From positions 179,196 to 243,195 of the forward strand of contig NZ_JAHLQA010000034.1 of the NCBI RefSeq assembly GCF_018918125.1: a stretch of DNA of 64,000 bases, given 5' to 3'. Position numbers and translations under genes: made by a program. Below, piece after piece: positions 24,515 through 34,166 of the stretch. The notes beneath the pieces are model-generated. The model saw only the letters and a program-made list of their open reading frames with translations, made no database searches and had not been told where the DNA came from. Positions within the stretch are counted from its first letter, which is position 1, and each line of letters starts with the position of its first letter. The DNA comes from Blautia sp. MSJ-19. GTDB lineage: Bacteria; Bacillota; Clostridia; Lachnospirales; Lachnospiraceae.

Positions 24515-25837
24515 ATGGGAAAACTGACCTTTAGGGGCGGAATCCATCCTTACGAAGGTAAGGAACTATCCAAAGACCATCCGATCGAGAAGTATCTCCC
24601 AAAAGGAGAACTGGCCTATCCACTTTCTCAGCATATCGGAGCACCATCTGTTCCCTGTGTCAAAAAAGGAGACGTAGTCCTCGCAGGACAGAAAATCGCT
24701 GATGCCGGCGGATTCGTTTCAGTACCGCTTCATGCATCCGTTTCCGGTACCGTCAAAGGCATTGAAAAGCGACTGAACGCTACTGGTTCTATGGTTGACT
24801 GCATCGTTATCGAAAACGACCAGCAATATCAGGAAACAGAATTTCAGGAAGCTCGTCTGGAAGATCTGACCAAAGAAGAAATTCTGAATCGCATCAAAGA
24901 AGGTGGAGTAGTAGGTATGGGTGGCGCTGGCTTCCCAACACATGTTAAACTTGCACCGAAGGATCCTTCCAAGATTGAATATATTCTTGTGAATGGTGCT
25001 GAATGTGAACCTTATATCACCAGTGACTATCGTCGTATGATCGAAGAACCGGAAAAGGTCGTCAAAGGACTGCAGGTCATCCTGACACTTTTTGATTCAG
25101 CAAAGGGATATATCTGTATTGAAGATAACAAACCGGACTGCATCGCCAAGATGAAAGAACTGGTAAAAGATATCGACCGTATCGAAGTCAAAGAAATGAT
25201 GACTAAATATCCACAGGGCGGTGAGCGTACTCTGATCTATGCCGCAACCGGACGTGAGATCAACTCAACAATGCTTCCGGCTGACGTAGGATGCGTTGTT
25301 GACAACGTAGAAACTGTTATTTCCGTATACAAAGCAGTTATCCTTGGAAGACCTGTCATCAACCGAATCGTTACAGTAACGGGCGATGGCATCAAAGAAC
25401 CTAAGAACCTTTGTGTACTGACTGGTACCGATATGTCCGAGCTGGTTGATGCAGCGGGTGGACTCAAGGCCAAGATTGCAAAGGCAATTTCCGGCGGTCC
25501 TATGATGGGATTTGCTTTATATGACCTTCATGTACCATGTACAAAAACAACTTCTGCATTCCTGTTCCTTGAACATGATGCTGTATCTGAAGCCCAGGAA
25601 ATCCAGACAGCCTGTATCAATTGTGGCCGCTGTGTAAGTGTCTGTCCTGGCCACGTTCTTCCTGCCCGTCTTGCCAAACTGGCGGAACGTGGTGATATGG
25701 CAGGCTTTGAAGCAATGGATGGTATGGAGTGCTGCGAATGCGGTTGCTGCAGTTATATCTGTCCAGCAAAGAGACCGCTGACTCAGAGTATCAAATCCAT
25801 GCGTAAAATGGTTCTTGCCAGTCGCAGGAAGAAATAA
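24515..25837 (+). CDS. rnfC: Rnf complex subunit C (NADH-binding, Fe-S)
   Basis: RnfC is the peripheral subunit that takes electrons from NADH in the ferredoxin:NAD+ oxidoreductase, which pumps Na+ or H+. The 440-residue protein starts with the family sequence FRGGIHP, has a Rossmann-like region with GGVVGMGGAGFPTH (about 130-143), a middle SLBB-type domain, and two ferredoxin-like clusters near the end: C367-x2-C-x2-C-x3-C and a second Cys set about 406-416 (CCECGCCSYIC). The N-terminal stretch also resembles a biotinyl-like hammerhead. AGGAGG precedes the ATG. First gene of rnfCDGEAB. Confidence 0.96.
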   Translation: MGKLTFRGGIHPYEGKELSKDHPIEKYLPKGELAYPLSQHIGAPSVPCVKKGDVVLAGQKIADAGGFVSVPLHASVSGTVKGIEKRLNATGSMVDCIVIENDQQYQETEFQEARLEDLTKEEILNRIKEGGVVGMGGAGFPTHVKLAPKDPSKIEYILVNGAECEPYITSDYRRMIEEPEKVVKGLQVILTLFDSAKGYICIEDNKPDCIAKMKELVKDIDRIEVKEMMTKYPQGGERTLIYAATGREINSTMLPADVGCVVDNVETVISVYKAVILGRPVINRIVTVTGDGIKEPKNLCVLTGTDMSELVDAAGGLKAKIAKAISGGPMMGFALYDLHVPCTKTTSAFLFLEHDAVSEAQEIQTACINCGRCVSVCPGHVLPARLAKLAERGDMAGFEAMDGMECCECGCCSYICPAKRPLTQSIKSMRKMVLASRRKK

Positions 25838-25851
25838 GGGGAGGAAAAGAA

Positions 25852-26832
25852 ATGGAAGAAATGTATAACGTATCATCTAATCCCCATGTCAGGGACAAAA
25901 TGACAACAAGCCGGATCATGCAGCTGGTTGTGATCGCGCTGCTTCCTGCTACCTTATTCGGTATCTGGAATTTCGGCCTTCATGCACTTCTTGTAGTGCT
26001 CGTAACAGTAATTTCCAGTGTTTTCTTTGAATGGCTGTACGACAGACTCATGCATAAGAAAAATACGATCAATGACTTCAGTGCTGTAGTAACAGGTCTT
26101 TTGCTTGCACTGAATATGCCTCCGCAGATTCCGCTGTGGATGCCGGTTCTCGGCAGTGCATTCGCCATCATTGTTGTAAAACAGCTTTTTGGCGGTCTCG
26201 GACAGAACTTTATGAACCCGGCACTTGCCGGAAGATGTTTCCTGATGATTTCCTTTGCTGCAAAAATGACAGATTTCTCTGTATCTGACGGATACCGTGG
26301 AGTACTGGACACCGTTACAGGTGCAACACCTCTGGCAGCACTGAAAAAACAGGGATTTGTAGCAGCATCCTCCATTCCGGTAAAAAATCTTTTTATCGGT
26401 AATATTCAGGGTACGATCGGTGAGACATCTGCTCTTGCAATCCTGATCGGTGCAGTGATCCTGCTTGCATTCAAAGTGATCGATCTTAAAGTTCCGCTTA
26501 CATATATCGGAAGTTTTACTGTATTTGTGATTCTGTATATGCTCGGTTCCGGAATGGGATTTGACGGCAACTACCTGCTCAGTCATCTGTTCGGTGGCGG
26601 TCTGATGCTTGGTGCATGGTTTATGGCAACCGATTACGTTACCACTCCAATCACCCCAAAAGGTCAGCTTGTCTACGGATGTTGTCTTGGTATCGTAACA
26701 GCTGTGTTCCGTCTCTTCGGCGGCTCCGCAGAAGGTGTTTCTTATGCAATCATTTTCTGTAACCTTCTCGTTCCGATCATCGAGAAAGCAACCAAACCGG
26801 TCGCTTTTGGAAAAGGAGGTAAAAAAGCATGA
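25852..26832 (+). CDS. rnfD: Rnf complex subunit D
   Basis: This integral membrane subunit has about nine to ten hydrophobic helices in 326 residues. The motif TGATPLA near residue 156 carries the threonine expected to bind FMN covalently through a phosphoester. The motif GQNFMNPALAGRCFL is conserved in RnfD/NqrB. It follows rnfC by 14 bases and overlaps rnfG by four (ATGA). GGGGAGG is the ribosome site. Confidence 0.95.
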   Translation: MEEMYNVSSNPHVRDKMTTSRIMQLVVIALLPATLFGIWNFGLHALLVVLVTVISSVFFEWLYDRLMHKKNTINDFSAVVTGLLLALNMPPQIPLWMPVLGSAFAIIVVKQLFGGLGQNFMNPALAGRCFLMISFAAKMTDFSVSDGYRGVLDTVTGATPLAALKKQGFVAASSIPVKNLFIGNIQGTIGETSALAILIGAVILLAFKVIDLKVPLTYIGSFTVFVILYMLGSGMGFDGNYLLSHLFGGGLMLGAWFMATDYVTTPITPKGQLVYGCCLGIVTAVFRLFGGSAEGVSYAIIFCNLLVPIIEKATKPVAFGKGGKKA

Positions 26833-27449
26833 ATACAATCGTAAAAAATACCATTTCCATTACAGTGATCACTCTGGTAGCCGGTCTTGCACTTGGCGTT
26901 GTTCAGGATATCACTGCTGGTCCGATTGCAGCACAGGCTGAAAAATCCAAAGAAGAAGCTTACAAAGCTGTTTTTGAAGATGCTTCCGGTTTCAGTGAAT
27001 ATTCTCTTGACGATGCCGGTCAGGCAGAAGATCTCGTTGGTTATCTTAACGATAACGGTTTTTCCGCTCAGACGATCGATGAGATCATGGTAGCAGAAGA
27101 TGCTTCCGGCAAAACTCTTGGATATGCTTTTACAATCACTGATTCTGAAGGTTATGGTGGAGACATTCAATTTGCCATGGGCGTTCAGAACGACGGAACA
27201 CTGAATGGTATCTCCATTCTGTCCATCAGTGAAACGGCAGGTCTTGGTATGAAAGCCACAACAGCCGATTTCCAGGATCAGTTCAAAGACAAAAACGTAG
27301 AAAAATTCGAATACACAAAAACAGGTTCCACATCTGATGATCAGATTGATGCCATCAGTGGTGCAACTATTACAACAAACGCCATGACAAACGGTGTGAA
27401 TGCCGGGCTTTGTGCATTTCGGTATGTGGAAGGAGGAGCAGAGTCATGA
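26829..27449 (+). CDS. rnfG: Rnf complex subunit G (FMN-binding)
   Basis: RnfG has one N-terminal membrane anchor (about 8-28) and an extracytoplasmic FMN-binding domain. Here the 206-residue protein carries the flavinylation motif S177-G-A-T180, with T180 the expected FMN acceptor. An ApbE flavin transferase would be needed; none is in the window. Length is normal. It overlaps rnfD and rnfE by ATGA junctions, so the three are translationally coupled. Confidence 0.95.
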   Translation: MNTIVKNTISITVITLVAGLALGVVQDITAGPIAAQAEKSKEEAYKAVFEDASGFSEYSLDDAGQAEDLVGYLNDNGFSAQTIDEIMVAEDASGKTLGYAFTITDSEGYGGDIQFAMGVQNDGTLNGISILSISETAGLGMKATTADFQDQFKDKNVEKFEYTKTGSTSDDQIDAISGATITTNAMTNGVNAGLCAFRYVEGGAES

Positions 27450-28156
27450 AAGCAAATACACCTGCTGAACGTCTTGTAAACGGTATTATCAAAGAAAATC
27501 CGACTTTCGTGCTTGTGCTTGGTATGTGTCCAACACTGGCCGTTACAACATCTGCAATCAACGGTATAGGAATGGGTCTTACCACAACCGTAGTTCTTGC
27601 AATGTCCAACTTGATGATTTCTCTTCTGAGAAAATTCATTCCGGACGGAGTGCGTATGCCTGCATTCATTGTAGTCGTAGCGTCCTTCGTTACCATCGTA
27701 CAGATGCTTTTACAGGGATTTATCCCAAGTCTGTATTCAGCACTTGGTATTTACATTCCGCTGATCGTAGTAAACTGTATCATCCTTGGCCGTGCAGAAG
27801 CATATGCTTCCAAAAATCCTCCGATTCCATCACTTTTTGACGGTATAGGAATGGGCCTTGGATTTACCTTAAGTATTACCTGTATTGGTGCAGTCCGTGA
27901 ACTTCTCGGCGCAGGTCAGATTTTCGGACAGCAGATCCTTCCGCTTGCTGCTGACGGCAAAATGGGATATGAACCGATCACTATCTTTATCCTTGCTCCT
28001 GGAGCATTCTTCGTTCTTGCAATGCTCGCAGCACTTCAGAACAAATTCAAGATCGGTGCTGCAAAACGCGGAATTGATCCAAGCGAAGGATGCAATTGCT
28101 GTTCAGGTTGTGATTCCTGCAGCAATACCATGTGTAAAGGAGGCAAACAGGCATGA
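27446..28156 (+). CDS. rnfE: Rnf complex subunit E with cysteine-rich C-terminus
   Basis: RnfE is a six-helix membrane subunit paired with RnfA around a membrane [2Fe-2S] centre. The 236-residue protein has the LGMCPTLAVTTS motif (cysteine in the first helix) and the second-half VNCIILGRAEAYA. After the last helix it carries CNCCSGCDSCSNTMC, which contains C-x2-C-x2-C-x4-C and is not expected from the classical subunit. The start at 27446 is fixed by AAGGAGGAG and the ATGA overlap with rnfG; an earlier ATG at 27410 lies inside rnfG. It overlaps rnfA by four bases. Confidence 0.95.
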   Translation: MKANTPAERLVNGIIKENPTFVLVLGMCPTLAVTTSAINGIGMGLTTTVVLAMSNLMISLLRKFIPDGVRMPAFIVVVASFVTIVQMLLQGFIPSLYSALGIYIPLIVVNCIILGRAEAYASKNPPIPSLFDGIGMGLGFTLSITCIGAVRELLGAGQIFGQQILPLAADGKMGYEPITIFILAPGAFFVLAMLAALQNKFKIGAAKRGIDPSEGCNCCSGCDSCSNTMCKGGKQA

Positions 28157-28728
28157 AAGAATTATTGATTATCCTTGTCAGCTCTGCCATTGTCCATAAC
28201 GTAGTACTCAGTCAGTTTCTTGGTCTGTGTCCGTTCTTTGGTGTTTCCAAAAAAACAGAGACTGCAGTCGGAATGGGCGGAGCTCTTGTATTCGTTATCA
28301 CTTTGTCTTCTTTTGTTACCGGACTGATCTACAAATTCATCCTGGTTCCTACCGGTATGGAATATTTGCAGACAATCGTATTTATCCTGATCATTGCAGC
28401 TCTTGTTCAGTTTGTGGAAATGTTTCTTAAGAAATGCGTTCCATCACTTTATCAGGCACTTGGTGTATACCTTCCTCTGATCACAACAAACTGTGCAGTT
28501 CTTGGTGTTGCACTTACAAACGTACAGGATGAATATAACATTCTTCAGGGAACAATCAATGGATTTGCCACAGCTGTAGGTTTTACAATCTCCATTACAC
28601 TGATGGCTGGTATCCGTGAAAAAATTCAGTACAATGATATTCCGGAAGCATTCAAAGGATTTCCTACTGTACTTCTTACAGCAGGTCTGATGGCAATTGC
28701 ATTCTTCGGATTTTCAGGATTAATTTAA
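28153..28728 (+). CDS. rnfA: Rnf complex subunit A
   Basis: RnfA is the six-helix partner of RnfE, 191 residues, close to the family norm. It contains FLGLCPFFGVS (cysteine of the membrane [2Fe-2S] site) near residue 26 and TTNCAVLGVAL near 113. It overlaps rnfE by ATGA and precedes rnfB by 12 bases. AAAGGAGG lies inside the end of rnfE. Confidence 0.96.
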   Translation: MKELLIILVSSAIVHNVVLSQFLGLCPFFGVSKKTETAVGMGGALVFVITLSSFVTGLIYKFILVPTGMEYLQTIVFILIIAALVQFVEMFLKKCVPSLYQALGVYLPLITTNCAVLGVALTNVQDEYNILQGTINGFATAVGFTISITLMAGIREKIQYNDIPEAFKGFPTVLLTAGLMAIAFFGFSGLI

Positions 28729-28740
28729 GGAGGCGTCGTT

Positions 28741-29532
28741 ATGAATATTGGAGCAATTATTATCGCAACCGTAGTCGTTGCAGCCGTCGGCCTCTTTATT
28801 GGTATCTTCTTAAGTATCGCCGGCAAGAAATTCGCCGTTGAGACAGATGAACGTGAAGTTGCCGTTCGTGAAGCACTCCCTGGAAACAACTGTGGTGGCT
28901 GCGGCTATCCGGGTTGTGACGGTCTTGCAGCTGCCATTGCCAAAGGCGAGGCACCTGTCAATGCCTGTCCGGTAGGTGGAGAAGCAGTAGGTAAAGTGAT
29001 TGCAGGAATTATGGGACAGGAAGTTGTCGAATCTGCCCGTATGGCAGCATTCGTCAAATGCACCGGAACCTGCGAGAAAACAAAAGACAACTATACATAC
29101 ACTGGTGTAGAAGACTGTGAAATGATGGCATTCATCCCTGGTGGTGGATCCAAAGCCTGCAATTATGGATGTATGGGATTCGGAAGCTGCGTCAAAGCCT
29201 GTCCGTTTGATGCGATCCACATCGTAAACGGTGTAGCCGTTGTAGACCGTGAAGCATGTAAAGCCTGCGGCAAATGTGTTGCAAAATGCCCGCATCATCT
29301 GATCGAGCTTGCACCATACGAGCAGAAGACTTTCGTAGGCTGCAGTTCTCATGCCAAAGGAAAGGCTGTTACAACTGCCTGCGAACTTGGATGTATCGGA
29401 TGTAAGAAATGTGAGAAGACCTGTCCGAACGGTGCGATCACTGTTACAGACTTCTGTGCACACATTGATTACGACAAATGTACAAACTGCGGTGCATGTA
29501 AAGAAGCATGTCCGAGACATGTTATTCTTTAA
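28741..29532 (+). CDS. rnfB: Rnf complex subunit B (multi Fe-S ferredoxin acceptor)
   Basis: RnfB takes electrons from reduced ferredoxin. The 263-residue protein has an N-terminal membrane helix (about 5-27), the CGGCGYPGCDG cluster domain (about 52-62) with a later cysteine, a middle cysteine set (about 100-140), and several ferredoxin-like motifs: CVKACPFD, CKACGKCVAKCP, CIGCKKCEKTCP and CTNCGACKEACP. AAGGAGGCG precedes the start. It is the last gene of the operon, followed by a terminator. C-terminal length is modest compared with Rnf B proteins that carry extra ferredoxin domains. Confidence 0.96.
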   Translation: MNIGAIIIATVVVAAVGLFIGIFLSIAGKKFAVETDEREVAVREALPGNNCGGCGYPGCDGLAAAIAKGEAPVNACPVGGEAVGKVIAGIMGQEVVESARMAAFVKCTGTCEKTKDNYTYTGVEDCEMMAFIPGGGSKACNYGCMGFGSCVKACPFDAIHIVNGVAVVDREACKACGKCVAKCPHHLIELAPYEQKTFVGCSSHAKGKAVTTACELGCIGCKKCEKTCPNGAITVTDFCAHIDYDKCTNCGACKEACPRHVIL

Positions 29533-29564
29533 AAGAAAACTCATTCTTTCAATAGCCACTTGTT

Positions 29565-29600
29565 ATCCCGGCAGAGGAAATCCCTTTGCCGGGATTTTCT
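29565..29600 (+). terminator. rnf operon terminator
   Basis: ATCCCGGCA (29565-29573) pairs with TGCCGGGAT (29587-29595), followed by TTTCT. Confidence 0.87.
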
Positions 29601-29683
29601 GTATCTGTATATACCACGTTTCTGTGAACGGAGTGGACAGTAGCGATACTTTCTCATGGACATTGTTTCATTCGAATAGATGT

Positions 29684-29712
29684 TTGCTTTTTATGGATTG
29701 ATATGTTATCAT
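29684..29712 (+). promoter_or_regulatory. possible ruvAB promoter
   Basis: TTGCTT (29684-29689), 17 bases, TATCAT (29707-29712). It lies between the rnf terminator and ruvA, where a promoter is required. Confidence 0.45.
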
Positions 29713-29782
29713 TGTGAAAGTAAATGGGAATTTGCATTTATCACAGTAGTTTTTGCATCAAATAACAACAGGAGATATACAT

Positions 29783-30394
29783 ATGATTTCATTTATTCGC
29801 GGGCTTATAGCCGATACAACAGAAACATCTGTCATTTTGGAGAACAACGGTATCGGATATGAGATTTTTATGACAGGCAGTTCCATTGAACAGGCATCCC
29901 GTTCAGATCAGGAAATAAAAATCTATACACACTTTCATGTAAGAGAAGACCTCATTCAGCTCTATGGCTTTTTGTCCAGAGACGATCTTGAAATGTTCCG
30001 CCTGCTTTTGAATGTTAATGGAATCGGTCCCAAGGCTGCACTGGGTATCCTTGCCGGTTTAAGCGCCGATGAACTTCGCTTTGCAGTTCTTTCAGACGAT
30101 ATCAAAACAATCTCCAAGGCTCCTGGTATTGGTAAGAAAACCGCCCAGAAACTGATTCTCGAATTAAAAGACAAGCTGAAACTGGAAGATGCTTTTGAAA
30201 AGAAACTTGCACATGAGCAGGAGACCGCCGCCATTTCCGGCACGTCGCTCCACGATGGACGTCAGGAAGCGGTAGAAGCACTGGTTGCTCTCGGATATAG
30301 CAATACCGATGCCATGAGAGCTGTCCGCAAAGTTACAGATGTCTCCCCGGATGATGTAGAGGGACTTCTCAGAGCTGCATTAAAACAGTTATAA
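29783..30394 (+). CDS. ruvA: Holliday junction branch migration protein RuvA
   Basis: RuvA tetramers bind Holliday junctions and load RuvB. The 203-residue protein has the N-terminal OB fold (MISFIRGLI; FHVREDLIQLYGF), two helix-hairpin-helix motifs (NVNGIGPKAALGIL and KAPGIGKKTAQKLILELKDKL, about 77-130) and the C-terminal UBA-like RuvB-binding domain (about 155-203). CAGGAGA seven bases upstream fixes 29783; the frame is open for ten more codons. It is followed by ruvB after 26 bases. Confidence 0.96.
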   Translation: MISFIRGLIADTTETSVILENNGIGYEIFMTGSSIEQASRSDQEIKIYTHFHVREDLIQLYGFLSRDDLEMFRLLLNVNGIGPKAALGILAGLSADELRFAVLSDDIKTISKAPGIGKKTAQKLILELKDKLKLEDAFEKKLAHEQETAAISGTSLHDGRQEAVEALVALGYSNTDAMRAVRKVTDVSPDDVEGLLRAALKQL

Positions 30395-30420
30395 AGTTAT
30401 AATCGGAGTAAAAAATATTC

Positions 30421-31419
30421 ATGGATAAAAGAATGATCACCACCGATGTCACAGAAGAGGATCTTCCCCTGGAAGGAAATCTCCGTCCACAGACTCTGGA
30501 TGAATACATTGGTCAGGAAAAAACCAAAAAAACATTAAAAATCTATATTGAAGCAGCAAAACAACGCCACGATGCTCTGGATCATGTTCTCTTTTATGGC
30601 CCTCCAGGACTTGGCAAGACAACTTTATCCGGTATTATCGCCAACGAAATGGGTACTCATATGAAGGTAACCTCTGGCCCGGCAATCGAAAAGCCCGGTG
30701 AAATGGCAGCTATTCTGAACAATCTCCAGGAAGGAGATATTCTCTTTGTAGATGAGATTCATCGTCTGAACCGCCAGGTTGAAGAAGTGCTGTATCCCGC
30801 CATGGAAGACTTTGCCATCGATATCATGATCGGCAAAGGAGCTTCTGCCAGATCTATTCGTCTGGATCTCCCCAGATTCACACTGGTCGGTGCTACCACC
30901 CGGGCAGGACTTCTTTCAGCACCGTTACGTGATCGTTTTGGTGTTATGCATCATCTGGAATTTTATAATCACAGAGAGTTAGAGACAATTGTTTTACGTT
31001 CTGCCCAGGTTCTGGGTGTCGAAATTGATACAAAAGGGGCTGCCGAAATCGCCAAACGTTCCAGAGGAACACCTCGTTTAGCCAACAGACTTCTCAAACG
31101 AGTCCGTGATTTTGCACAGGTAAAATACGACGGAAAAATCACATATGATGTCGCCTCGTTTGCTTTGGATCTTCTGGAAGTAGATCAGTATGGTCTTGAC
31201 AAGATTGACCGCCGTATCCTCCAGACACTGATCGTTAATTTTCAGGGAGGTCCTGTTGGACTGGAAACACTGGCCGCAGCAATCGGAGAAGACGCCGGAA
31301 CACTGGAAGATGTATACGAGCCATACCTGCTCCAGAATGGTTTTCTGAACCGTACTCCCCGTGGTCGGACTGCCTCTTCACTTGCCTATGAGCACCTTGG
31401 TCTCAAAAAAAATTTGTAG
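30421..31419 (+). CDS. ruvB: Holliday junction DNA helicase RuvB
   Basis: RuvB is the AAA+ motor of branch migration. The 332-residue protein has Walker A GPPGLGKT at 60-67, Walker [11 protein letters not shown] (about 103-112), sensor 1 GATTRAG and the PLRDRFG segment with the arginine finger, plus the C-terminal winged helix. Length is normal. The ribosome site is modest (CGGAG). Confidence 0.97.
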   Translation: MDKRMITTDVTEEDLPLEGNLRPQTLDEYIGQEKTKKTLKIYIEAAKQRHDALDHVLFYGPPGLGKTTLSGIIANEMGTHMKVTSGPAIEKPGEMAAILNNLQEGDILFVDEIHRLNRQVEEVLYPAMEDFAIDIMIGKGASARSIRLDLPRFTLVGATTRAGLLSAPLRDRFGVMHHLEFYNHRELETIVLRSAQVLGVEIDTKGAAEIAKRSRGTPRLANRLLKRVRDFAQVKYDGKITYDVASFALDLLEVDQYGLDKIDRRILQTLIVNFQGGPVGLETLAAAIGEDAGTLEDVYEPYLLQNGFLNRTPRGRTASSLAYEHLGLKKNL

Positions 31420-31445
31420 TTTTGAAAAGATTACGTAAAAATTCC

Positions 31446-31474
31446 TATACATTTCTACAAAATTCGATTATAAT
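31446..31474 (+). promoter_or_regulatory. zapA promoter
   Basis: TATACA (31446-31451), 17 bases, TATAAT (31469-31474), 36 bases before the zapA start. Confidence 0.65.
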
Positions 31475-31510
31475 GGTTGGAAGAAACTACAATTTTACGG
31501 GAGGCTTGTT

Positions 31511-31918
31511 ATGGCAGTCAAAAATACGGCGCAGGTAGTGATCGGAGGCAAAATCATCACTCTGGGTGGTTATGAGTCCGAAGAATATTTCCAGAAAGTA
31601 GCGTCTTATATAAATAATAAAATCGCAGAGTTAAGCGAAATGCCGGGATATACCCGACAGCCGATGGAAACCAAACATACTCTGCTGAGCCTGAATGTCA
31701 CAGATGATTATTTCAAGGCAAAAAAACAGGCAGAAATCTTTGAGCAGGATCTTCAGCAAAAAGATCAGGAAATGTACGAGTTGAAGCATGAACTGATCGC
31801 ACTCCGCATGAAAATCGAAGAAACTGAAAAAAGTGAACAGGATGCTTTGCGCCAGAAAGAACTTCTGGAAGGCAAAGTCAAAGAACTGAATGACGAAATT
31901 GACAAATTGCTCAACTAA
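31511..31918 (+). CDS. zapA: Cell division protein ZapA
   Basis: ZapA promotes bundling of FtsZ at the division site. The 135-residue protein has the N-terminal ZapA domain (about 1-60, with QVVIGGKIITLGGYESEEYFQKVASYI) and a long C-terminal coiled coil (about 70-133), longer than in Bacillus ZapA (about 85 residues), as is usual in clostridial forms. ACGGGAGG precedes the start. Confidence 0.9.
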   Translation: MAVKNTAQVVIGGKIITLGGYESEEYFQKVASYINNKIAELSEMPGYTRQPMETKHTLLSLNVTDDYFKAKKQAEIFEQDLQQKDQEMYELKHELIALRMKIEETEKSEQDALRQKELLEGKVKELNDEIDKLLN

Positions 31919-31927
31919 AAGAGCCGG

Positions 31928-31957
31928 AAGGGGATTGCTTAGGTAGTCCTCTTTATT
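31928..31957 (+). terminator. possible weak terminator after zapA
   Basis: AAGGGGATT (31928-31936) can pair with AGTCCTCTT (31945-31953), with two G-U pairs, followed by TATTTG. The weak T-run makes partial readthrough into the U32 gene likely. Confidence 0.4.
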
Positions 31958-31994
31958 TGTTTCACCATCAACATATATAAAGGAATGAATACAT

Positions 31995-34160
31995 TTGAAA
32001 ACAGATCATAATATCGAACTTCTCGCACCAGCCGGCTCTTATGAGGCATTTATTTCTGCCATTGGAGCAGGAGCAGACGCAGTCTATGTGGGCGGTCCGG
32101 ACTTTGGTGCCAGAGCATACGCGCAGAATTTCAGTCAGGAAGAACTTCTGCAGGCAATTCACGTTGCACATATACATGACAAAAAACTGTATCTGACTGT
32201 AAATACATTATTAAAAAACCGAGAAATCCAAGAGCGATTATACGATTCTCTGCTTCCTGCATATGAAGAGGGACTTGATGCGGTAATTGTTCAGGATTTC
32301 GGTGTTTTTCAATTTATAAAACAAAACTTTCCAGGACTTCATCTGCATGCCAGCACCCAAATGACTGTCACTGGTCCCGGAGGAATGAAATTTCTGGAAG
32401 AACAGGGTGCAACCAGAGTAGTTGCAGCCAGAGAATTATCTCTGCTGGAACTTCGTACCATGCATCAGACAAGCCCAATTGAAATAGAAGCTTTTATTCA
32501 TGGTGCACTGTGTTACAGTTTTTCCGGTCAGTGTCTGATGAGCAGCATGCTCGGAGGGCGAAGTGGAAATCGAGGCAGATGTGCCCAGCCATGTCGTCTG
32601 TCTTATCAGGTCCGCAAACCAGAAGATGCCTATCAATTTCAAAAAGATTTTTGCCCGCTCAGTCTGAAAGACATGTGCACAATCGATCTGCTTCCAGAAA
32701 TCCTGAACGCAGGTGTCACATCACTCAAAATCGAAGGCCGTATGAAACAACCAGGCTACACAGCTGCCGTTACCGGAATGTATCGCAAATATCTGGATAT
32801 ACTTCTTAACAGCGATAAACCTTATCATGTAGCAGACCGGGATCGGCAGGATCTGCTCCGCATCTTCAGCCGCGGAGGTTCTTGTCCTGGATACTATCAG
32901 CAGCATAACGGATCTTCTATGATGGCTTTTAGCAATGAAAAGAAAACTTCTGGCCTTCCAGAAAAACTTCCTTCCAAAAAGGAATCCATCTCAGGATTTT
33001 TGTTTCTTTATCCACAAAGCCCTGCTTTTCTGGAAGTTTCCTGCCGCGGCATACAGGTGACTGTTTCTGCAGGAGAAGTTCAGTTTGCCAAAGAACAGCC
33101 AATGGCAGAGGAACGCGTACGTAAGCAAATGGAAAAACTTGGAAATACAGAATTTGAATGGAAAGAACTGAACATCCAGATGGGGGATCATATTTTCATT
33201 CCCGTCCGTACTCTGAACGAGCTTCGGCGTAACGCTCTGATGCAATTGGAGGATGCTTTATGCACCCCTACGAAACGGAGCCTTTCCAGCCATCCGGTGT
33301 TTTCACCCGATACAAGCTCTTCCGGCCATGATTCATCCGCACACATCCTTGTATCTTGTGAAAACATTCAGCAGGCAGAAACGCTCTGTCTGAATCCGGA
33401 AATATCCGGCATGTATCTTTATTATGATGCTATGGAATATTGTATTCACAAAGAGATTCAAAAGACAAAAGATCTTTATCTTTCCCTTCCATACATTACC
33501 CGTGGAGCTGCACCGGACGGTTTCTTTGATACCTGTCGTAACTGGCTTGCCGCCGGAATGAAGGGGTTCCTTGTAAAAAATCTGGAAAGTTATGAAATGC
33601 TGAAAGAAGCAGGATGGCAGCAGTTATGTATTTTGGATGCATCTGTTTATACCTGGAACAATGAGTCCATTGCTTTCTGGCAGAAAGAAAATATCCTTCG
33701 AAACACAGTTCCATATGAACTCAACGAAAAAGAAATTGCTCACAGAAACAACAGCAACAGTGAAATGATCATCTATGGCTATATTCCACTGATGCTTTCG
33801 GCACAATGTGTGCGTAAAAATACAGCCCAATGTGACTGTTCTGAAGAATCAATGATTCTGAAAGACCGTTATGACAAAGAATTCCACTGTAACTGTATCT
33901 GCCATCCATGGAAAACGGGAAATACAGCCAAAGAAGAGTATTGTTATAATATTCTCTATAACAGTCTTCCCCTTGGACTTCTGAAAGAATCCCGTAAAAT
34001 CCAGAATCTTGGTATCAGACATCTGCGTTTGAATTTTACACTGGAGACACCACAGGCAGCAGCAGAAATCCTGCAGCAGTTTTTACAGGTTTATCTCCAT
34101 CATGGCAGTGCGCCCGACAGAGACTATACCAAAGGACATTTTAAAAGAGGAGCCGAGTAA
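31995..34160 (+). CDS. Peptidase U32 family protein (RlhA-like)
   Basis: The 721-residue protein starts with LLAPAGSYEAFISAIGAGADAVYVGG and has the U32 signature around residues 165-205 (IEAFIHGALCYSFSGQCLMSS, then GGRSGNRGRCAQPCR), whose cysteines are thought to hold an iron-sulfur cluster. Related U32 proteins hydroxylate RNA (RlhA on 23S rRNA, TrhP on tRNA) rather than cut protein, so an RNA-modification role is the better guess. A long, less conserved C-terminal half follows. The start is TTG at 31995, chosen because AAAGGA stands 11 bases before it and the nearby ATG at 31985 is out of frame. Confidence 0.82.
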   Translation: MKTDHNIELLAPAGSYEAFISAIGAGADAVYVGGPDFGARAYAQNFSQEELLQAIHVAHIHDKKLYLTVNTLLKNREIQERLYDSLLPAYEEGLDAVIVQDFGVFQFIKQNFPGLHLHASTQMTVTGPGGMKFLEEQGATRVVAARELSLLELRTMHQTSPIEIEAFIHGALCYSFSGQCLMSSMLGGRSGNRGRCAQPCRLSYQVRKPEDAYQFQKDFCPLSLKDMCTIDLLPEILNAGVTSLKIEGRMKQPGYTAAVTGMYRKYLDILLNSDKPYHVADRDRQDLLRIFSRGGSCPGYYQQHNGSSMMAFSNEKKTSGLPEKLPSKKESISGFLFLYPQSPAFLEVSCRGIQVTVSAGEVQFAKEQPMAEERVRKQMEKLGNTEFEWKELNIQMGDHIFIPVRTLNELRRNALMQLEDALCTPTKRSLSSHPVFSPDTSSSGHDSSAHILVSCENIQQAETLCLNPEISGMYLYYDAMEYCIHKEIQKTKDLYLSLPYITRGAAPDGFFDTCRNWLAAGMKGFLVKNLESYEMLKEAGWQQLCILDASVYTWNNESIAFWQKENILRNTVPYELNEKEIAHRNNSNSEMIIYGYIPLMLSAQCVRKNTAQCDCSEESMILKDRYDKEFHCNCICHPWKTGNTAKEEYCYNILYNSLPLGLLKESRKIQNLGIRHLRLNFTLETPQAAAEILQQFLQVYLHHGSAPDRDYTKGHFKRGAE

Positions 34161-34166
34161 AGGCAT

